This document shows positions 14,191-22,971 of a stretch of DNA of 46,251 nt, in pieces. A model generated the notes under the pieces. The model worked only from the letters and a program-made list of their open reading frames with translations. It was not told the DNA's origin and made no database searches. The DNA comes from Bacteroidales bacterium (GTDB taxonomy: Bacteria; Bacteroidota; Bacteroidia; Bacteroidales; ML635J-15): the NCBI GenBank assembly GCA_017617125.1, contig JAFZWY010000014.1, forward strand, positions 1 to 46,251, written 5' to 3'. How positions within the stretch are numbered: position 1 is the stretch's first letter; the number at the start of each line of letters is the position of its first letter. The translations under genes were made by a program, and so were the position numbers.

Positions 14191-15879
14191 ATGCATAAAA
14201 GTATTTTGCCATATAGCATAACGAAATTACTGACGTGCATGTTGATGCTGATGTGCTTCGGCATTAGTCTGCACGCTCAGTCAGATACCTACGACAAGCT
14301 CCTGTCCGACTTCGACAACAGCACAAGCGTGGCGGCTGCTAACCGCTTTTTCAAGCAGCTCGATGCCGACGAAATAACAGATTCACTGATAGTTTTCAAA
14401 GAAGGTACGTCTGTCGACTCGTTGCAAGGACAGGTATGGTACTGGGCATCGGTTGTCCTGTACGAAATGCAGCAATACAAGGCAGCCGAAAAATACGGAC
14501 TGAAATCGCTTCCGTTGTTACGCGAAGACGAGAACAAAGCCGACTGCTTGAATTTGCTCGGATGCATTTATGTACGGCTGGGCGATTTCAACCAGGCAGC
14601 ATCGTACGCCAAGCAATGTCTCGACATCGACATGCAAAGTGGCGACGACGACCGCATTTCGTCAAGCCTGAACACTCTGGCCGGAATCTACATGGCCGCC
14701 TACCAGCCTGCCGAAGCCGAGAACTACATTCTGAAGGCAATAGAACACGCCGAAAAGGCTAACAATCCCGCCCGCAAGGCTGTCCTCATGGGTATGGCTT
14801 CGGAAATATACCATGCTCTTGGCAACGATGAAAACGCACTAAAGTATGCCGAAAATGCTTATCAGCTTGAAAAACAGATGGGCCACGAGTGGCAGATGGC
14901 AATACGCCAGTCGCAGAAGGCGTCGGCTCTGATAGGTTTGCACAGATACGAGGAAGCCGAAACCGAACTGAACGAGGTGATTTCTACGTTCAAGAAAACC
15001 AATGATATACATTCGCTGGCTATCGCCTACAACAAGATGGGGATGTCGCTGCTGTGCCAAAAACGCGAACGTGAAGCCGTAGGATATTACAGGGACGCAG
15101 CAAAGATTTTCGTCGAAATGGGCGACCTCATGAACGAGATGCACTCGCGTAGAGGTCTTTACGAAAGTCTCTGGGCAATAAACCCCGATAGTGCAAAGAT
15201 AGAACTCGACAGATTCGACCTGCTGAAAGATTCGTTGTATACCAATGCAACAGCCGAAAATCTTGCCAGATACAATGCGGAGTTCGAAAACGACCAGCTG
15301 CAGCAGGAGATTTCGCAACGACGCAGACAGCACGTGCGTGATATTATCTTGATTTTTGCAATAGCAATAATCGTCTGCCTATCGGCAGTAATAGCAATAA
15401 GGGTAAACCAGAAACGTCAGCAGCGACGTACCGAGGAACTTACCCACGAGATCGAACTATTGAAAAAAATGCTTGGCGCTGAAAATCAGGAAACCGAAAC
15501 AAAGGCCGAAGAAGAGTTATCAGGTGGTGATGAAAACGATTCGAACAGGCAGTTCCTGATGAACATTATCAAGGCAGTGAACGAAGGTCTGCCAACGGGA
15601 GAATTTGGTGTCGAAGCCATAGCCTCAAAATTGAACATGAGCGAACAGACTTTCAGACGCAGACTACAAAGCGCCACAGGCGAAACTCCCAAGGCCTACA
15701 TATCGGCAATACAGATGGAAAAGGCAAGCAATCTACTTCTGAGCAACCCCGACTTGCCAATAATCGAAGTCGCATGCCAGTGCGGTTTCAACGATGCAAG
15801 CAGTTTCAGCCACACGTTCAAACGTACGTATGGAATTTCACCGTCGCAATACCGTGAAATTCATGCGTCAATATCATAA
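14191..15879 (+). CDS. TPR-transmembrane-AraC hybrid transcriptional regulator
   Basis: 562 residues. A signal or anchor sequence (about 12-30) is followed by a predicted periplasmic TPR region (about 35-370, with repeats such as CLNLLGCIYVRLGDFNQAAS), one transmembrane helix (about 384-406), a basic and coiled linker, and an AraC/XylS DNA-binding domain (about 470-560: FGVEAIASKLNMSEQTFRRR as first helix-turn-helix, then IIEVACQCGFNDASSFSHTF and FKRTYGISPSQYRE). This is a Bacteroidetes design in which a sensor and DNA-binding domain sit in one membrane protein. Ligand and targets cannot be read from the sequence; the gene that follows (secreted protein at 16043) is a candidate target, by position only. 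I find no clear TAnnTTTG box before it. Confidence 0.9.
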   Translation: MHKSILPYSITKLLTCMLMLMCFGISLHAQSDTYDKLLSDFDNSTSVAAANRFFKQLDADEITDSLIVFKEGTSVDSLQGQVWYWASVVLYEMQQYKAAEKYGLKSLPLLREDENKADCLNLLGCIYVRLGDFNQAASYAKQCLDIDMQSGDDDRISSSLNTLAGIYMAAYQPAEAENYILKAIEHAEKANNPARKAVLMGMASEIYHALGNDENALKYAENAYQLEKQMGHEWQMAIRQSQKASALIGLHRYEEAETELNEVISTFKKTNDIHSLAIAYNKMGMSLLCQKREREAVGYYRDAAKIFVEMGDLMNEMHSRRGLYESLWAINPDSAKIELDRFDLLKDSLYTNATAENLARYNAEFENDQLQQEISQRRRQHVRDIILIFAIAIIVCLSAVIAIRVNQKRQQRRTEELTHEIELLKKMLGAENQETETKAEEELSGGDENDSNRQFLMNIIKAVNEGLPTGEFGVEAIASKLNMSEQTFRRRLQSATGETPKAYISAIQMEKASNLLLSNPDLPIIEVACQCGFNDASSFSHTFKRTYGISPSQYREIHASIS

Positions 15880-15993
15880 TCAATTGTATATCAAAAAGTT
15901 GGTACTTGTAATTTTCTATCATTTTGTAAGAAAATAACAAGTTTTGTGCTTGATTTTGGAAGAAATCAACAAGTGGAACATCTCTACTCGCCA

Positions 15994-16001
15994 TAATTTT
16001 G
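15994..16001 (+). promoter_or_regulatory. Promoter -7 box for the secreted protein at 16043
   Basis: TAATTTTG, with transcription expected to start near 16008. A TTG-initiated frame beginning at 15944 lies before this box and is therefore unlikely to be translated from this promoter. Confidence 0.5.
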
Positions 16002-16042
16002 CGCCCAGAAATCAAATGGTAAAATTCAAAAAACTAGATGAT

Positions 16043-17452
16043 ATGACAACGAAAATGAAATTATTTGAAAGACTATTATTAGTAGTAATTATTGCATGTG
16101 GCGCAAGCTTCACAGCCAACGCTCAGCTGGGCGGACTTCTTAACAAGGCGAAAACTGCAGTTTCGAAGGACAAGCAAAGCAACAACAGCAACCAGAATGC
16201 ACAGCAAAGCAGTTCAAATTCTCAAAGCAGTTCCCAAAGCAGCCAGGAAGAAGAGCTTAGACAGAAACTTGATGCTGCAAGAGAATCTGAAACCAGCAAC
16301 GACAGCGACAACAGCAGTTCAAGTTCAGTTTCAAGTCCGCAGAAACCAAGTTATCCGACATCGTTGAGTGAACTTGACTCGCAACTGTTTATCTACAACC
16401 CGGCCGACAATGCCAACAACGAACCTTTCTACGATGTGAACGGAGCAAACGCAACCAAGGCGTACGTCGATTTCTGCAATGCTGCTACCATGACAGAGTA
16501 CAACAGCCGTCACGTCGGATGCGAGGTGTTCGAGTTTGCCGACTATCAGACTGCCAACGGCGTAAAGCAAGTGCATCTGACCGAATACGCATTCAACGCT
16601 TATTATTCGTACTTCATGACAAATCCGACCGAAGTTTCGGGATACCAGGTATATATTCGTGCTCGCCTAATGCAGGACTGCTACAGGTTCGACAAGGTTA
16701 GGTCGTTCCCATATATCCGCGATGCAGAGCGCAACCAGTGGAAGGCAAAGTATCCTGGTGCCGAGAATCTCCGTAAGATAACCCTCGAGGACGGCAAGGA
16801 ACTTAACCTTCTGGAAACCGAAACCCAGAGACAAAAGAGATGGGACGACGTTCAGGGCGAAGCCGAAGATATTCTTCATGCCAACACTCCTTACAATGTG
16901 ATACGTAGTGTTCTTAAAGGCACTCTCGGAGCAATAAAGCAATGCGATGCAGCAGGCCGTAGCGCCGATGCATATAACCTTCTGCGCGAAGCCGGATACA
17001 TGATGGAAGATCTTGAAAGTCATCCGTTGCATAGCAAGGACGAGCAATTCCAGGGCATCTACGAGGAATACAACAGCTACTTCACTCAGAAGCGTATGGG
17101 CTGGCTTAAGTCGGCAGGCGCAGCATCGTCGAAACCTGTACCTATGCCAAAGGCAGCATCGGTTTCCGCAGAAATCCAAAACCAGGCCACAGCAAAAGCC
17201 AAAGCAAAATTTGGAGACAAGTTTGTGAAAGCTATTGTCACAGAGTCGGATTGGCACATTTACAAGGAGCCTAACTATCCGTACAACATTTCGCACCGTA
17301 GCATTAGCGTAGATGTAATTATAAAGGAAAACGGCGAATACTTTGTTTCTCATCAGGACCTGCGACAGAATTACGCCGGTGGCAGCTACTCAGGCTACGA
17401 CCTTCGCAACAGCATGAAAACACCTCTGCAGGAAAAGGTTGACTACAAATAA
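16043..17452 (+). CDS. Unknown secreted protein with Ser/Gln/Asn-rich linker
   Basis: 469 residues from the ATG at 16043; 16055 is equally possible (MKLFERLLLVV). A signal peptide ends at ANAQ, then comes LGGLLNKAKTAVSKDK, a low-complexity Ser/Gln/Asn linker with Glu (about 35-100), and a globular part of about 350 residues with no domain I know. Features of that part: mixed alpha/beta with many aromatic residues, FDKVRSFPYIRDAERNQWKAKYPGAENLRKITLEDG in the middle (shortened here: key residues YIRDAERNQW), and a C-terminal beta-rich region (ESDWHIYKEPNYPYNISHRS). Monocistronic, with its own promoter and a terminator 24 bp after the stop. Exported to the periplasm or beyond; function unknown. 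Confidence 0.8.
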   Translation: MTTKMKLFERLLLVVIIACGASFTANAQLGGLLNKAKTAVSKDKQSNNSNQNAQQSSSNSQSSSQSSQEEELRQKLDAARESETSNDSDNSSSSSVSSPQKPSYPTSLSELDSQLFIYNPADNANNEPFYDVNGANATKAYVDFCNAATMTEYNSRHVGCEVFEFADYQTANGVKQVHLTEYAFNAYYSYFMTNPTEVSGYQVYIRARLMQDCYRFDKVRSFPYIRDAERNQWKAKYPGAENLRKITLEDGKELNLLETETQRQKRWDDVQGEAEDILHANTPYNVIRSVLKGTLGAIKQCDAAGRSADAYNLLREAGYMMEDLESHPLHSKDEQFQGIYEEYNSYFTQKRMGWLKSAGAASSKPVPMPKAASVSAEIQNQATAKAKAKFGDKFVKAIVTESDWHIYKEPNYPYNISHRSISVDVIIKENGEYFVSHQDLRQNYAGGSYSGYDLRNSMKTPLQEKVDYK

Positions 17453-17475
17453 GAATAAAATCCAAATAACTTTAG

Positions 17476-17514
17476 AAATGGCTGGAGCTAATGGGTTTCA
17501 GCCATTTCGTTTTT
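17476..17514 (+). terminator. Terminator after the secreted protein gene
   Basis: AAATGGCTG (17476-17484) pairs perfectly with CAGCCATTT (17499-17507) around a 14-nt loop, followed by CG and five T. Confidence 0.85.
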
Positions 17515-17546
17515 GGATAAAGTGAGTTGAAAAAAATTAATTTATT

Positions 17547-17579
17547 ATTGTCCATTTAGACTTAAAAATGATATATTTG
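17547..17579 (+). promoter_or_regulatory. Bacteroidetes-type promoter of the TPR-ribD-CPBP operon
   Basis: -33-like ATTG (17547-17550), 21-bp spacer, -7 box TATATTTG (17572-17579), 28 bp before the ATG at 17608. Confidence 0.75.
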
Positions 17580-17607
17580 CAACTTGTAACTTTATTCATC
17601 AGTAAGT

Positions 17608-18636
17608 ATGAAATTTAGAATTGCAATATTGGTAACTTTTGCACTGCTTTCTGCAAATATTTATTCACAGAACGTAGATGCTCTTCTTGAAAACGGTCTA
17701 TTCGCATTCAATAACGACAACTATACCAAAGCAATATCAGATTTGTCGAAATATGTCGAAATCAACAAGAACAATCCTACCGCATACAATACACTTGGTC
17801 GTGCCTACTCGTACATGGGCAATTTCGACAAGGCCATGATAAATTTCCAGTTGGCTATAAAGATTAACCCCAACTACTACGAAGCAATAAAGAATCTAGG
17901 CTACGTTTACTACGATGAAGGCGACTTCGAGAAAGCAATCAGCCTCTTCGAGAGCGCAATAAAGATTAATCCCAAGTACGACACTGCCTACAATGCACTT
18001 GGCAATGCCTACGACGAACTTCATAACTACAAAAAGGCCATTGCATATTACTCAAAAGCAGTAGCAATTAGCGAACTATACGATGGCGCATACAACAACC
18101 TCGGGTTGGCTTATTCTCACAATGGAAACTACGAAAAAGGTATTGAATGCTGTAAGAAGGCCATTGAAATCAATCCTCGCAACGACGATGCCTACAATGC
18201 AATAGGCGTAATTTACGAGGACCAGGGAGAATATGCCGATGCTATAGAATGGTTCAAGAAGGCTCTGGAAGTAAACAAGGACAATGCCGACGTATACAAC
18301 AATCTTGGTGTTGCATACTATTATTCCGACGATGTGAAGGGCGAGAACAAAGCCGTGAAAAACTATCTTAAGGCTCTTGAACTCAACCCAGGCAACATCG
18401 ATTCCTACAACAACCTCGGCGCTGCATATTTCTCGACCAATCCTGCTAAGGCTATGGAATACTACAACATGGCTTTGACCATCGACCCCAACCATGTCGA
18501 CACCAACTACAATATCGGCAAGCTCTATCAGTCGATGAACCAGGAAGCCGATGCAATAGCACATTTCCGCCGTGCCGCACGCGCAGGACAAGAACTCAGC
18601 CGCAAGGAACTGAAGCAGAGAGGACTCGACTGGTAA
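17608..18636 (+). CDS. Periplasmic TPR-repeat protein
   Basis: 342 residues: signal peptide (to about SANIYSQ, 22) and then about nine tandem TPR units of 34 residues, most with a YNxLGxAYxxxGxxxKAIxxFxKAIxINPxxxxA pattern. The repeats look alike, which suggests recent internal duplication. TPR arrays make protein-binding superhelices; the partner is unknown. It starts the operon with ribD (7 bp after its stop) and the CPBP protease. There is no enzymatic domain. Confidence 0.9.
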   Translation: MKFRIAILVTFALLSANIYSQNVDALLENGLFAFNNDNYTKAISDLSKYVEINKNNPTAYNTLGRAYSYMGNFDKAMINFQLAIKINPNYYEAIKNLGYVYYDEGDFEKAISLFESAIKINPKYDTAYNALGNAYDELHNYKKAIAYYSKAVAISELYDGAYNNLGLAYSHNGNYEKGIECCKKAIEINPRNDDAYNAIGVIYEDQGEYADAIEWFKKALEVNKDNADVYNNLGVAYYYSDDVKGENKAVKNYLKALELNPGNIDSYNNLGAAYFSTNPAKAMEYYNMALTIDPNHVDTNYNIGKLYQSMNQEADAIAHFRRAARAGQELSRKELKQRGLDW

Positions 18637-18643
18637 TTCCACA

Positions 18644-19708
18644 ATGGATGAAATCTACATGAGACGGTGCATCGAGCTCGCAAAATGCGGGTTCGGAACT
18701 GCGTCACCTAACCCTATGGTGGGAGCTGTTGTTGTGTACGACGGCAAAATCATAGGCGAAGGATGGCATCGACGCTGCGGCGAGGCCCATGCCGAAGTAA
18801 ATGCCGTCAACTCTGTAGCCGACAAGTCGTTGCTCAAAGAATCGACAATATATGTTTCGCTTGAACCATGTGCCCACGTAGGACGCACGCCAGCTTGCGC
18901 CGACATGCTGATACGCGAAGGTATCAAAAAGGTGGTTGTCGGTAGCATCGATCCGTTCGAAAAGGTGGCAGGCAAAGGCATCGAAAAACTGCAGAATGCA
19001 GGCGTAGAAGTGAAAATCGGTGTCCTGAAACAGGAATGTGACTGGTTGAACCGTCGATTCTTTACTTTTCATACAAAACGCCGTCCGTACATTATCCTGA
19101 AATGGGCGCAGACCGCCGATGGCTTCATCGACAACTTGCGTTGCGACAGCCAGACTCCACCATTGAAAATAACCGACATGCGCTTCAGTACGCAAGTTCA
19201 CAAGTGGCGTACCGAAGAAGATGCAATACTTGTCGGTACACGCACCGCAATACTCGACAATCCTCAGCTTACGGTTCGTCTTTGGCAGGGGCGAAACCCT
19301 GTGCGCATCTGCATTGACCGCGAACTCAAAGTGCATGCGACAAGCAAAATTTTTGATGGTCAAGCAAAGACAATAATAATAAATGGTAGCAGAGAGCGTG
19401 CAGAAGGAAACCTACTTTATTGCAAAGTTGATTTCTCCGAAAATATTATTCCCCAGATTTTCAACATATTGTACCGCAACGAAAACCAGTCGGTAATAGT
19501 GGAAGGTGGGGCACAAACTTTGGCAGCATTCATTGAATCTGGCCTATGGGACGAAGCCCGGGTTTTCACAAACCACAATATGACTATCTCAAAAGGCATA
19601 AAAGCACCCGAATTCAATTATGAATGTGCCAAAAGCGAGACAAACAACGGCATTTCGCTCGAATACTATTTCCACAACGATTTTTACCATCCAAACATAG
19701 AACTTTAA
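18644..19708 (+). CDS. ribD: Bifunctional riboflavin biosynthesis protein RibD
   Basis: 354 residues. The N-terminal deaminase domain (1-145) has the zinc and catalytic residues His49, Glu51 (HAEVNA), Cys76 (EPCAHVGRTPAC) and Cys85. The C-terminal reductase domain (about 146-354, LKWAQTADGFID, VGTRTAILDNPQLTVR, VEGGAQTLAAFI) uses NADPH. Together they turn the pyrimidine product of GTP cyclohydrolase II into 5-amino-6-ribitylamino-uracil phosphate. Riboflavin supply is relevant to the flavin-bearing Rnf complex, though no regulatory link is seen: no FMN riboswitch precedes the operon. The start (MDEIYMRRCIELA) matches the conserved N terminus. Confidence 0.96.
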   Translation: MDEIYMRRCIELAKCGFGTASPNPMVGAVVVYDGKIIGEGWHRRCGEAHAEVNAVNSVADKSLLKESTIYVSLEPCAHVGRTPACADMLIREGIKKVVVGSIDPFEKVAGKGIEKLQNAGVEVKIGVLKQECDWLNRRFFTFHTKRRPYIILKWAQTADGFIDNLRCDSQTPPLKITDMRFSTQVHKWRTEEDAILVGTRTAILDNPQLTVRLWQGRNPVRICIDRELKVHATSKIFDGQAKTIIINGSRERAEGNLLYCKVDFSENIIPQIFNILYRNENQSVIVEGGAQTLAAFIESGLWDEARVFTNHNMTISKGIKAPEFNYECAKSETNNGISLEYYFHNDFYHPNIEL

Positions 19709-19718
19709 CAGCCAGCAA

Positions 19719-20585
19719 ATGTTCAAGAACCGAGAATTGTCGTCCGCCGAAAAGCTATTCGTAATAGTATTGTGCATTTGTCTGGGATTCCTATGCAATG
19801 CATTTATTATTGGTACATTGTACCAATATATGCAGGGTGAAATTGCATACAAGATTCTACTTGTACTTTCGTCGGTGCTTACGTTCGGACTGCCAGCAGT
19901 GGCTGCCGCTGCATTAATTGGAAACGAAAAGAATCCGTTTGCACATATAAAGCTCACCAACGGCGTAAAAATCGGCAAAATTCTTATTGCCATTGTTTTC
20001 ATGCTATCAATAATTCCTGCAATAGAATTTGTAGCCAGCCTAAACGCTTCATATTCTTTCCCCGAGTCGATGAAAAGCATAGAGGAATATTTCCGTAGCA
20101 TAGATGCCAGTGCCATGGAGGCAACTCAGCGTGCATTGGCGGGAAGTGGTGTCGGAATGTTTGTCTTGAATCTTGTAGCTTTAGCAATAACGCCTGCCAT
20201 CTGCGAGGAAATGTTTTTCCGCGGTATCCTGCAGAATTACCTTGTTGGTGCGACAAAAAACAAACATGTCGCTATTCTCCTAACCGCACTGATATTTTCG
20301 GCTATACATATGCAGTTTTCTGGATTATTGCCACGATTCATATTGGGCGCAGTTCTAGGATACATGTTTTATTCGTCGGGATCGTTGTGGTTATCCATTG
20401 TTGCCCATGCAACAAATAATGCATTGGTAGTATGTGCCGCCTTTCTCGGCTATGCTAGTGCTACTGAAATTCCAAATGTCAGTAGTTTTTGGGATCCCTG
20501 GTGGATAGTGGCAATCTTGATAGGCTTAGCAATTTCGGTTGTTGTTGGGCGTAAAATATTTGGCAGAAGCCAATACGACAGATAG
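19719..20585 (+). CDS. CPBP-family intramembrane metalloprotease
   Basis: 288 residues, about eight hydrophobic helices. The three motifs of the CPBP (CAAX protease, Rce1-like) family are complete: EEMFFRG with Glu163, Glu164 and Arg168; His197 in AIHMQFSG; and HATNN with His230 and Asn234. The family includes prenyl-protein endopeptidases in eukaryotes, and in bacteria proteins for bacteriocin self-immunity or membrane-anchor processing; the substrate here is unknown. It starts 10 bp after the ribD stop and is the last gene of that operon. Confidence 0.93.
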   Translation: MFKNRELSSAEKLFVIVLCICLGFLCNAFIIGTLYQYMQGEIAYKILLVLSSVLTFGLPAVAAAALIGNEKNPFAHIKLTNGVKIGKILIAIVFMLSIIPAIEFVASLNASYSFPESMKSIEEYFRSIDASAMEATQRALAGSGVGMFVLNLVALAITPAICEEMFFRGILQNYLVGATKNKHVAILLTALIFSAIHMQFSGLLPRFILGAVLGYMFYSSGSLWLSIVAHATNNALVVCAAFLGYASATEIPNVSSFWDPWWIVAILIGLAISVVVGRKIFGRSQYDR

Positions 20586-20630
20586 CAATAAGTTTTTGAT
20601 TTGCAATTTTATTTTATTTACAAAAATATG

Positions 20631-20638
20631 TATTTTTG
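20631..20638 (+). promoter_or_regulatory. Promoter -7 box for the membrane protein at 20728
   Basis: TATTTTTG; start of transcription expected near 20645, which leaves a leader of about 83 nt that begins just before the structured element at 20652. Confidence 0.6.
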
Positions 20639-20651
20639 CATTCCAAATAGG

Positions 20652-20703
20652 TGTAGTGCGCTAATGCGGGTTCACGCAGTACAACCATATAAATTGAACC
20701 TGC
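20652..20703 (+). promoter_or_regulatory. Candidate H-type pseudoknot in the 5' leader
   Basis: Stem 1 pairs 20652-20660 with 20675-20683 (TGTAGTGCG with CGCAGTACA, one G-G mismatch). Stem 2 pairs GCGGGTTCA (20666-20674), located in the loop of stem 1, with TGAACCTGC (20695-20703), 9 bp with one G-U. The 5' arm of stem 2 abuts the 3' arm of stem 1, so the two could stack, as in compact pseudoknot riboswitches. It ends 24 nt before the ATG. No known riboswitch consensus is recognised. The alternative is that the two stems exclude each other. Confidence 0.45.
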
Positions 20704-20708
20704 TTTAA
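20664..20708 (+). other. Possible 14-codon upstream open frame
   Basis: ATG at 20664 opens the frame MRVHAVQPYKLNLL and stops at 20706, inside the leader of the gene at 20728 and across the predicted pseudoknot. It could be a leader peptide, or a chance frame; nothing distinguishes these in the sequence. Confidence 0.15.
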
Positions 20709-20727
20709 TTAAACATTAGAAACATAT

Positions 20728-21513
20728 ATGAGTTTTATAGAAAGACTTAGCGAGTCGCCGGTTACGAACATACCAGAACTTCTTAACCTGCATCACTCTA
20801 ACCCATTAGGAATTAATCCGTTGGGACTTTTGATATTCATTTTTATAGTAGCTGCGTTTATGGAATTTGTAAATTTCCAGATTAGACACAGAGACAAATC
20901 CAAATTATATCCAGCACTATACGTATTGTTTGGAATAGCTTTGGTTTCAATCTACTACTATTGCTTCATGATTGACCTTCCAACTGTTGACAGATACGGA
21001 CAAAAGCCATGCATTGGCTGGTTCTGCGACTACGATGTAGTTGGCGACTGGGGTCTTACAATCCTCGGACTTGTAGGTCTTGTCCTTGTTGTTTACTGGA
21101 TGATTTGCGCTGTAATGCAGGTTACCGCCCAAATGTCGGTTCACGCAGGACTTAGCGAAGGCAAGAAATGGAAAGAATGGAAATGGGGAACAATAGTTGC
21201 TCTTGCTGGTCTTGCTGCAAGCGTAATCGTTTACATCGCAAAAGCATCGGCTTCGGCTTGCTCGTGGGTATTATTCGGCAGCCAGATAGTAATGATACTT
21301 TTCTGCCTTGTAAAGATGGTTATGGACTGCGTACGTACAAAGAGCGCATGGGGCGTAGCAATAGCATTGGTATTCTTCATAGGTATCGAAGCTGTGATAA
21401 TGCTTTCGATAGAATGCATGTACGGTGCAATCGTATTCTGCGTTGCTATCCTAGGTGCATTTGCAACAGCAAAGGCAAGAAAGAAAAAACCGAAAACAAA
21501 GAAAAGCGAATAA
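20728..21513 (+). CDS. Unknown polytopic membrane protein, 261 residues
   Basis: Family not recognised. About seven hydrophobic segments are visible (roughly at 31-50, 66-86, 110-133, 150-170, 176-196, 204-225, 226-248), then a strongly basic tail (KARKKKPKTKKSE). A soluble stretch between the second and third has two cysteines in PCIGWFCDYD, possibly a disulfide if it is periplasmic. No transporter or enzyme motif is apparent. The gene has its own promoter and an unusual structured leader, and ends at a bidirectional terminator. Confidence 0.8.
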   Translation: MSFIERLSESPVTNIPELLNLHHSNPLGINPLGLLIFIFIVAAFMEFVNFQIRHRDKSKLYPALYVLFGIALVSIYYYCFMIDLPTVDRYGQKPCIGWFCDYDVVGDWGLTILGLVGLVLVVYWMICAVMQVTAQMSVHAGLSEGKKWKEWKWGTIVALAGLAASVIVYIAKASASACSWVLFGSQIVMILFCLVKMVMDCVRTKSAWGVAIALVFFIGIEAVIMLSIECMYGAIVFCVAILGAFATAKARKKKPKTKKSE

Positions 21514-21520
21514 GAACAAT

Positions 21521-21553
21521 AAAAAAAGGAGCTGAAAATCAGCTCCTTTTTTT
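21521..21553. terminator. Bidirectional terminator shared by convergent units
   Basis: AAAAAAAGGAGCTG (21521-21534) pairs perfectly with CAGCTCCTTTTTTT (21540-21553) around AAAAT. It ends the membrane protein gene and the minus-strand signalling operon; the stop codon of the latter (21552-21554) overlaps the hairpin base. Confidence 0.95.
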
Positions 21554-22964
21554 ATCTTAACAGGTTTTCCCTTATGAATTGCTCATGCCCATTTACAACA
21601 CCAAAGTATATCATCTTTAGAGCGGCAAACGGACGAATCTGTTTTTCATACTCAGCAAGTTTCTCCGGATTATCAGTACCATAGTACTCACGCAAGAATA
21701 TCTCCCATATTTCTTGCATTTTTTCATTGTTGATATGGTATAGACGCATTGTTGTCTCATCCATGTTGCATTTCGAAATCCAATATGTCATACCGAGGTC
21801 GAACAATGGATTTCCGTAACCAAAGTCGGCAAGGTCGATCCAGAAATTGCCCAAACTAGAATAGAGGATATTGCCAATGTGCAAATCACCATGGAGACAA
21901 GTCATTGCTGATGGTACGCTTTTCACAAAATCGATAACCTTTTTCTTCTCGTCATCGGTAAAAATTGTTGCTTTTTCAACCACCTTGCAAGCTTCATCAG
22001 CAGCTGACGGGAAAACGGCAGGATTGCATACAGTAGAATGTAACTGCTTGCTCATTCTTGCAAATTCGGTTGCAAACCTTTCCATGCTGTCCGGATTCTC
22101 GGATATTGCTCTGGCAAACGATTTCTTATCTACAACACGACTAAACTCGCATCCATATCTTTTTCCATCGGTGATAAAGCGTCCTGGCATAGGCGTTGGC
22201 AGTCCCATTCGGAAAACATTCTTCGCAGTACGAAGCTCTCGTAATGGTTGTTCCGCCGATACCGTTTCAGCATACAACTTTATCATTGAGTGTCCACCGT
22301 TGTGGTTGTAGCTCACCGCATTGTAACCCTCGCCACTATGCTCGTAATCAGCAAGGTCTATTTTCACAGGCTCTCCGTAATCCTTCTTGCCGAAAGTCTT
22401 TTCTACCAGCATTACAAATTCCCTATATGCAGGAGTTCCGGCAAGATCGAACAAAGCTTCAGCCAGTTTGTGATAGCGCCACTCATGGTCGGATTTGCCG
22501 TTTGGAGCATGGAAAATTTTCCACAGGTCATCGCCTATTCTCTCGAAATCGCGGGCAATGGCTCGCATGTTCGAAAGTTTGTCGCCCATAGCAACAATCT
22601 TGGCATCGTACGGAGCATTTGCAAGTCGTACTATTGCCGCTTGCTTACGCTCTATCCAAGAATCCTTCTCCGAAAATCCGTTTGCAAACTTGTCGCTCTC
22701 GGCTTCAACCAATGACGCAATCCTGTCACCGAATTCAGAACGCAGTTGCTCCAAGGTAACATCGGTATCTTCTATAGTGTCGTGCAAAGCGGCGGCGGCA
22801 AGAATCTCCTGGTCGGATGTTATTGTTGCTGCAATCTCAACGGCTTCCATCAGATGCACAGAATAGGGAAAACCTTTGCCCCTGCGCTCAGTGTTTGCGT
22901 GGGCATCAATCGCAAAGTGCATTGCCCTGTCGAGAATGGAAGTGTCTATATATTTGTTTGCCAT
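21552..22964 (-). CDS. HD-domain alarmone hydrolase fused to an APH-like kinase
   Basis: 470 residues with two domains. Residues 1 to about 190 are an RSH-type HD domain like MESH1/small alarmone hydrolases, with the metal ligands His37 (PYSVH), His61-Asp62 (LHDTIEDT) and Asp128 (GDKLSNMR) all kept, so hydrolase activity is expected: removal of pyrophosphate from (p)ppGpp or a similar 3'-pyrophosphate. Residues about 205-470 are an aminoglycoside-phosphotransferase/choline-kinase-fold domain close to the TIGR02172 type: ATP-binding Lys229 (SMIKLY), catalytic loop HGDLHIGN (358-365) and metal-binding Asp377 and Asp380 (IDLADFG). Its substrate is unknown. It begins 7 bp after the stop of an alarmone synthetase, so the pair makes and degrades the same class of molecule, or forms a toxin-antitoxin-like unit. 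No signal peptide; cytoplasmic. The fusion itself is unfamiliar to me. Confidence 0.85.
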   Translation of the reverse strand: MANKYIDTSILDRAMHFAIDAHANTERRGKGFPYSVHLMEAVEIAATITSDQEILAAAALHDTIEDTDVTLEQLRSEFGDRIASLVEAESDKFANGFSEKDSWIERKQAAIVRLANAPYDAKIVAMGDKLSNMRAIARDFERIGDDLWKIFHAPNGKSDHEWRYHKLAEALFDLAGTPAYREFVMLVEKTFGKKDYGEPVKIDLADYEHSGEGYNAVSYNHNGGHSMIKLYAETVSAEQPLRELRTAKNVFRMGLPTPMPGRFITDGKRYGCEFSRVVDKKSFARAISENPDSMERFATEFARMSKQLHSTVCNPAVFPSAADEACKVVEKATIFTDDEKKKVIDFVKSVPSAMTCLHGDLHIGNILYSSLGNFWIDLADFGYGNPLFDLGMTYWISKCNMDETTMRLYHINNEKMQEIWEIFLREYYGTDNPEKLAEYEKQIRPFAALKMIYFGVVNGHEQFIRENLLR

Positions 22965-22971
22965 TGTGTAC

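Noticed and set aside
15944..16042. TTG-initiated extension of the secreted protein
   Set aside because: A -7 box at 15994-16001 lies inside it, and the signal peptide would be displaced from the N terminus.
16667..17353. Open frame of 228 codons opposite the secreted protein gene
   Set aside because: Antisense shadow; no promoter and no start context, while the plus-strand gene has a signal peptide, promoter and terminator.
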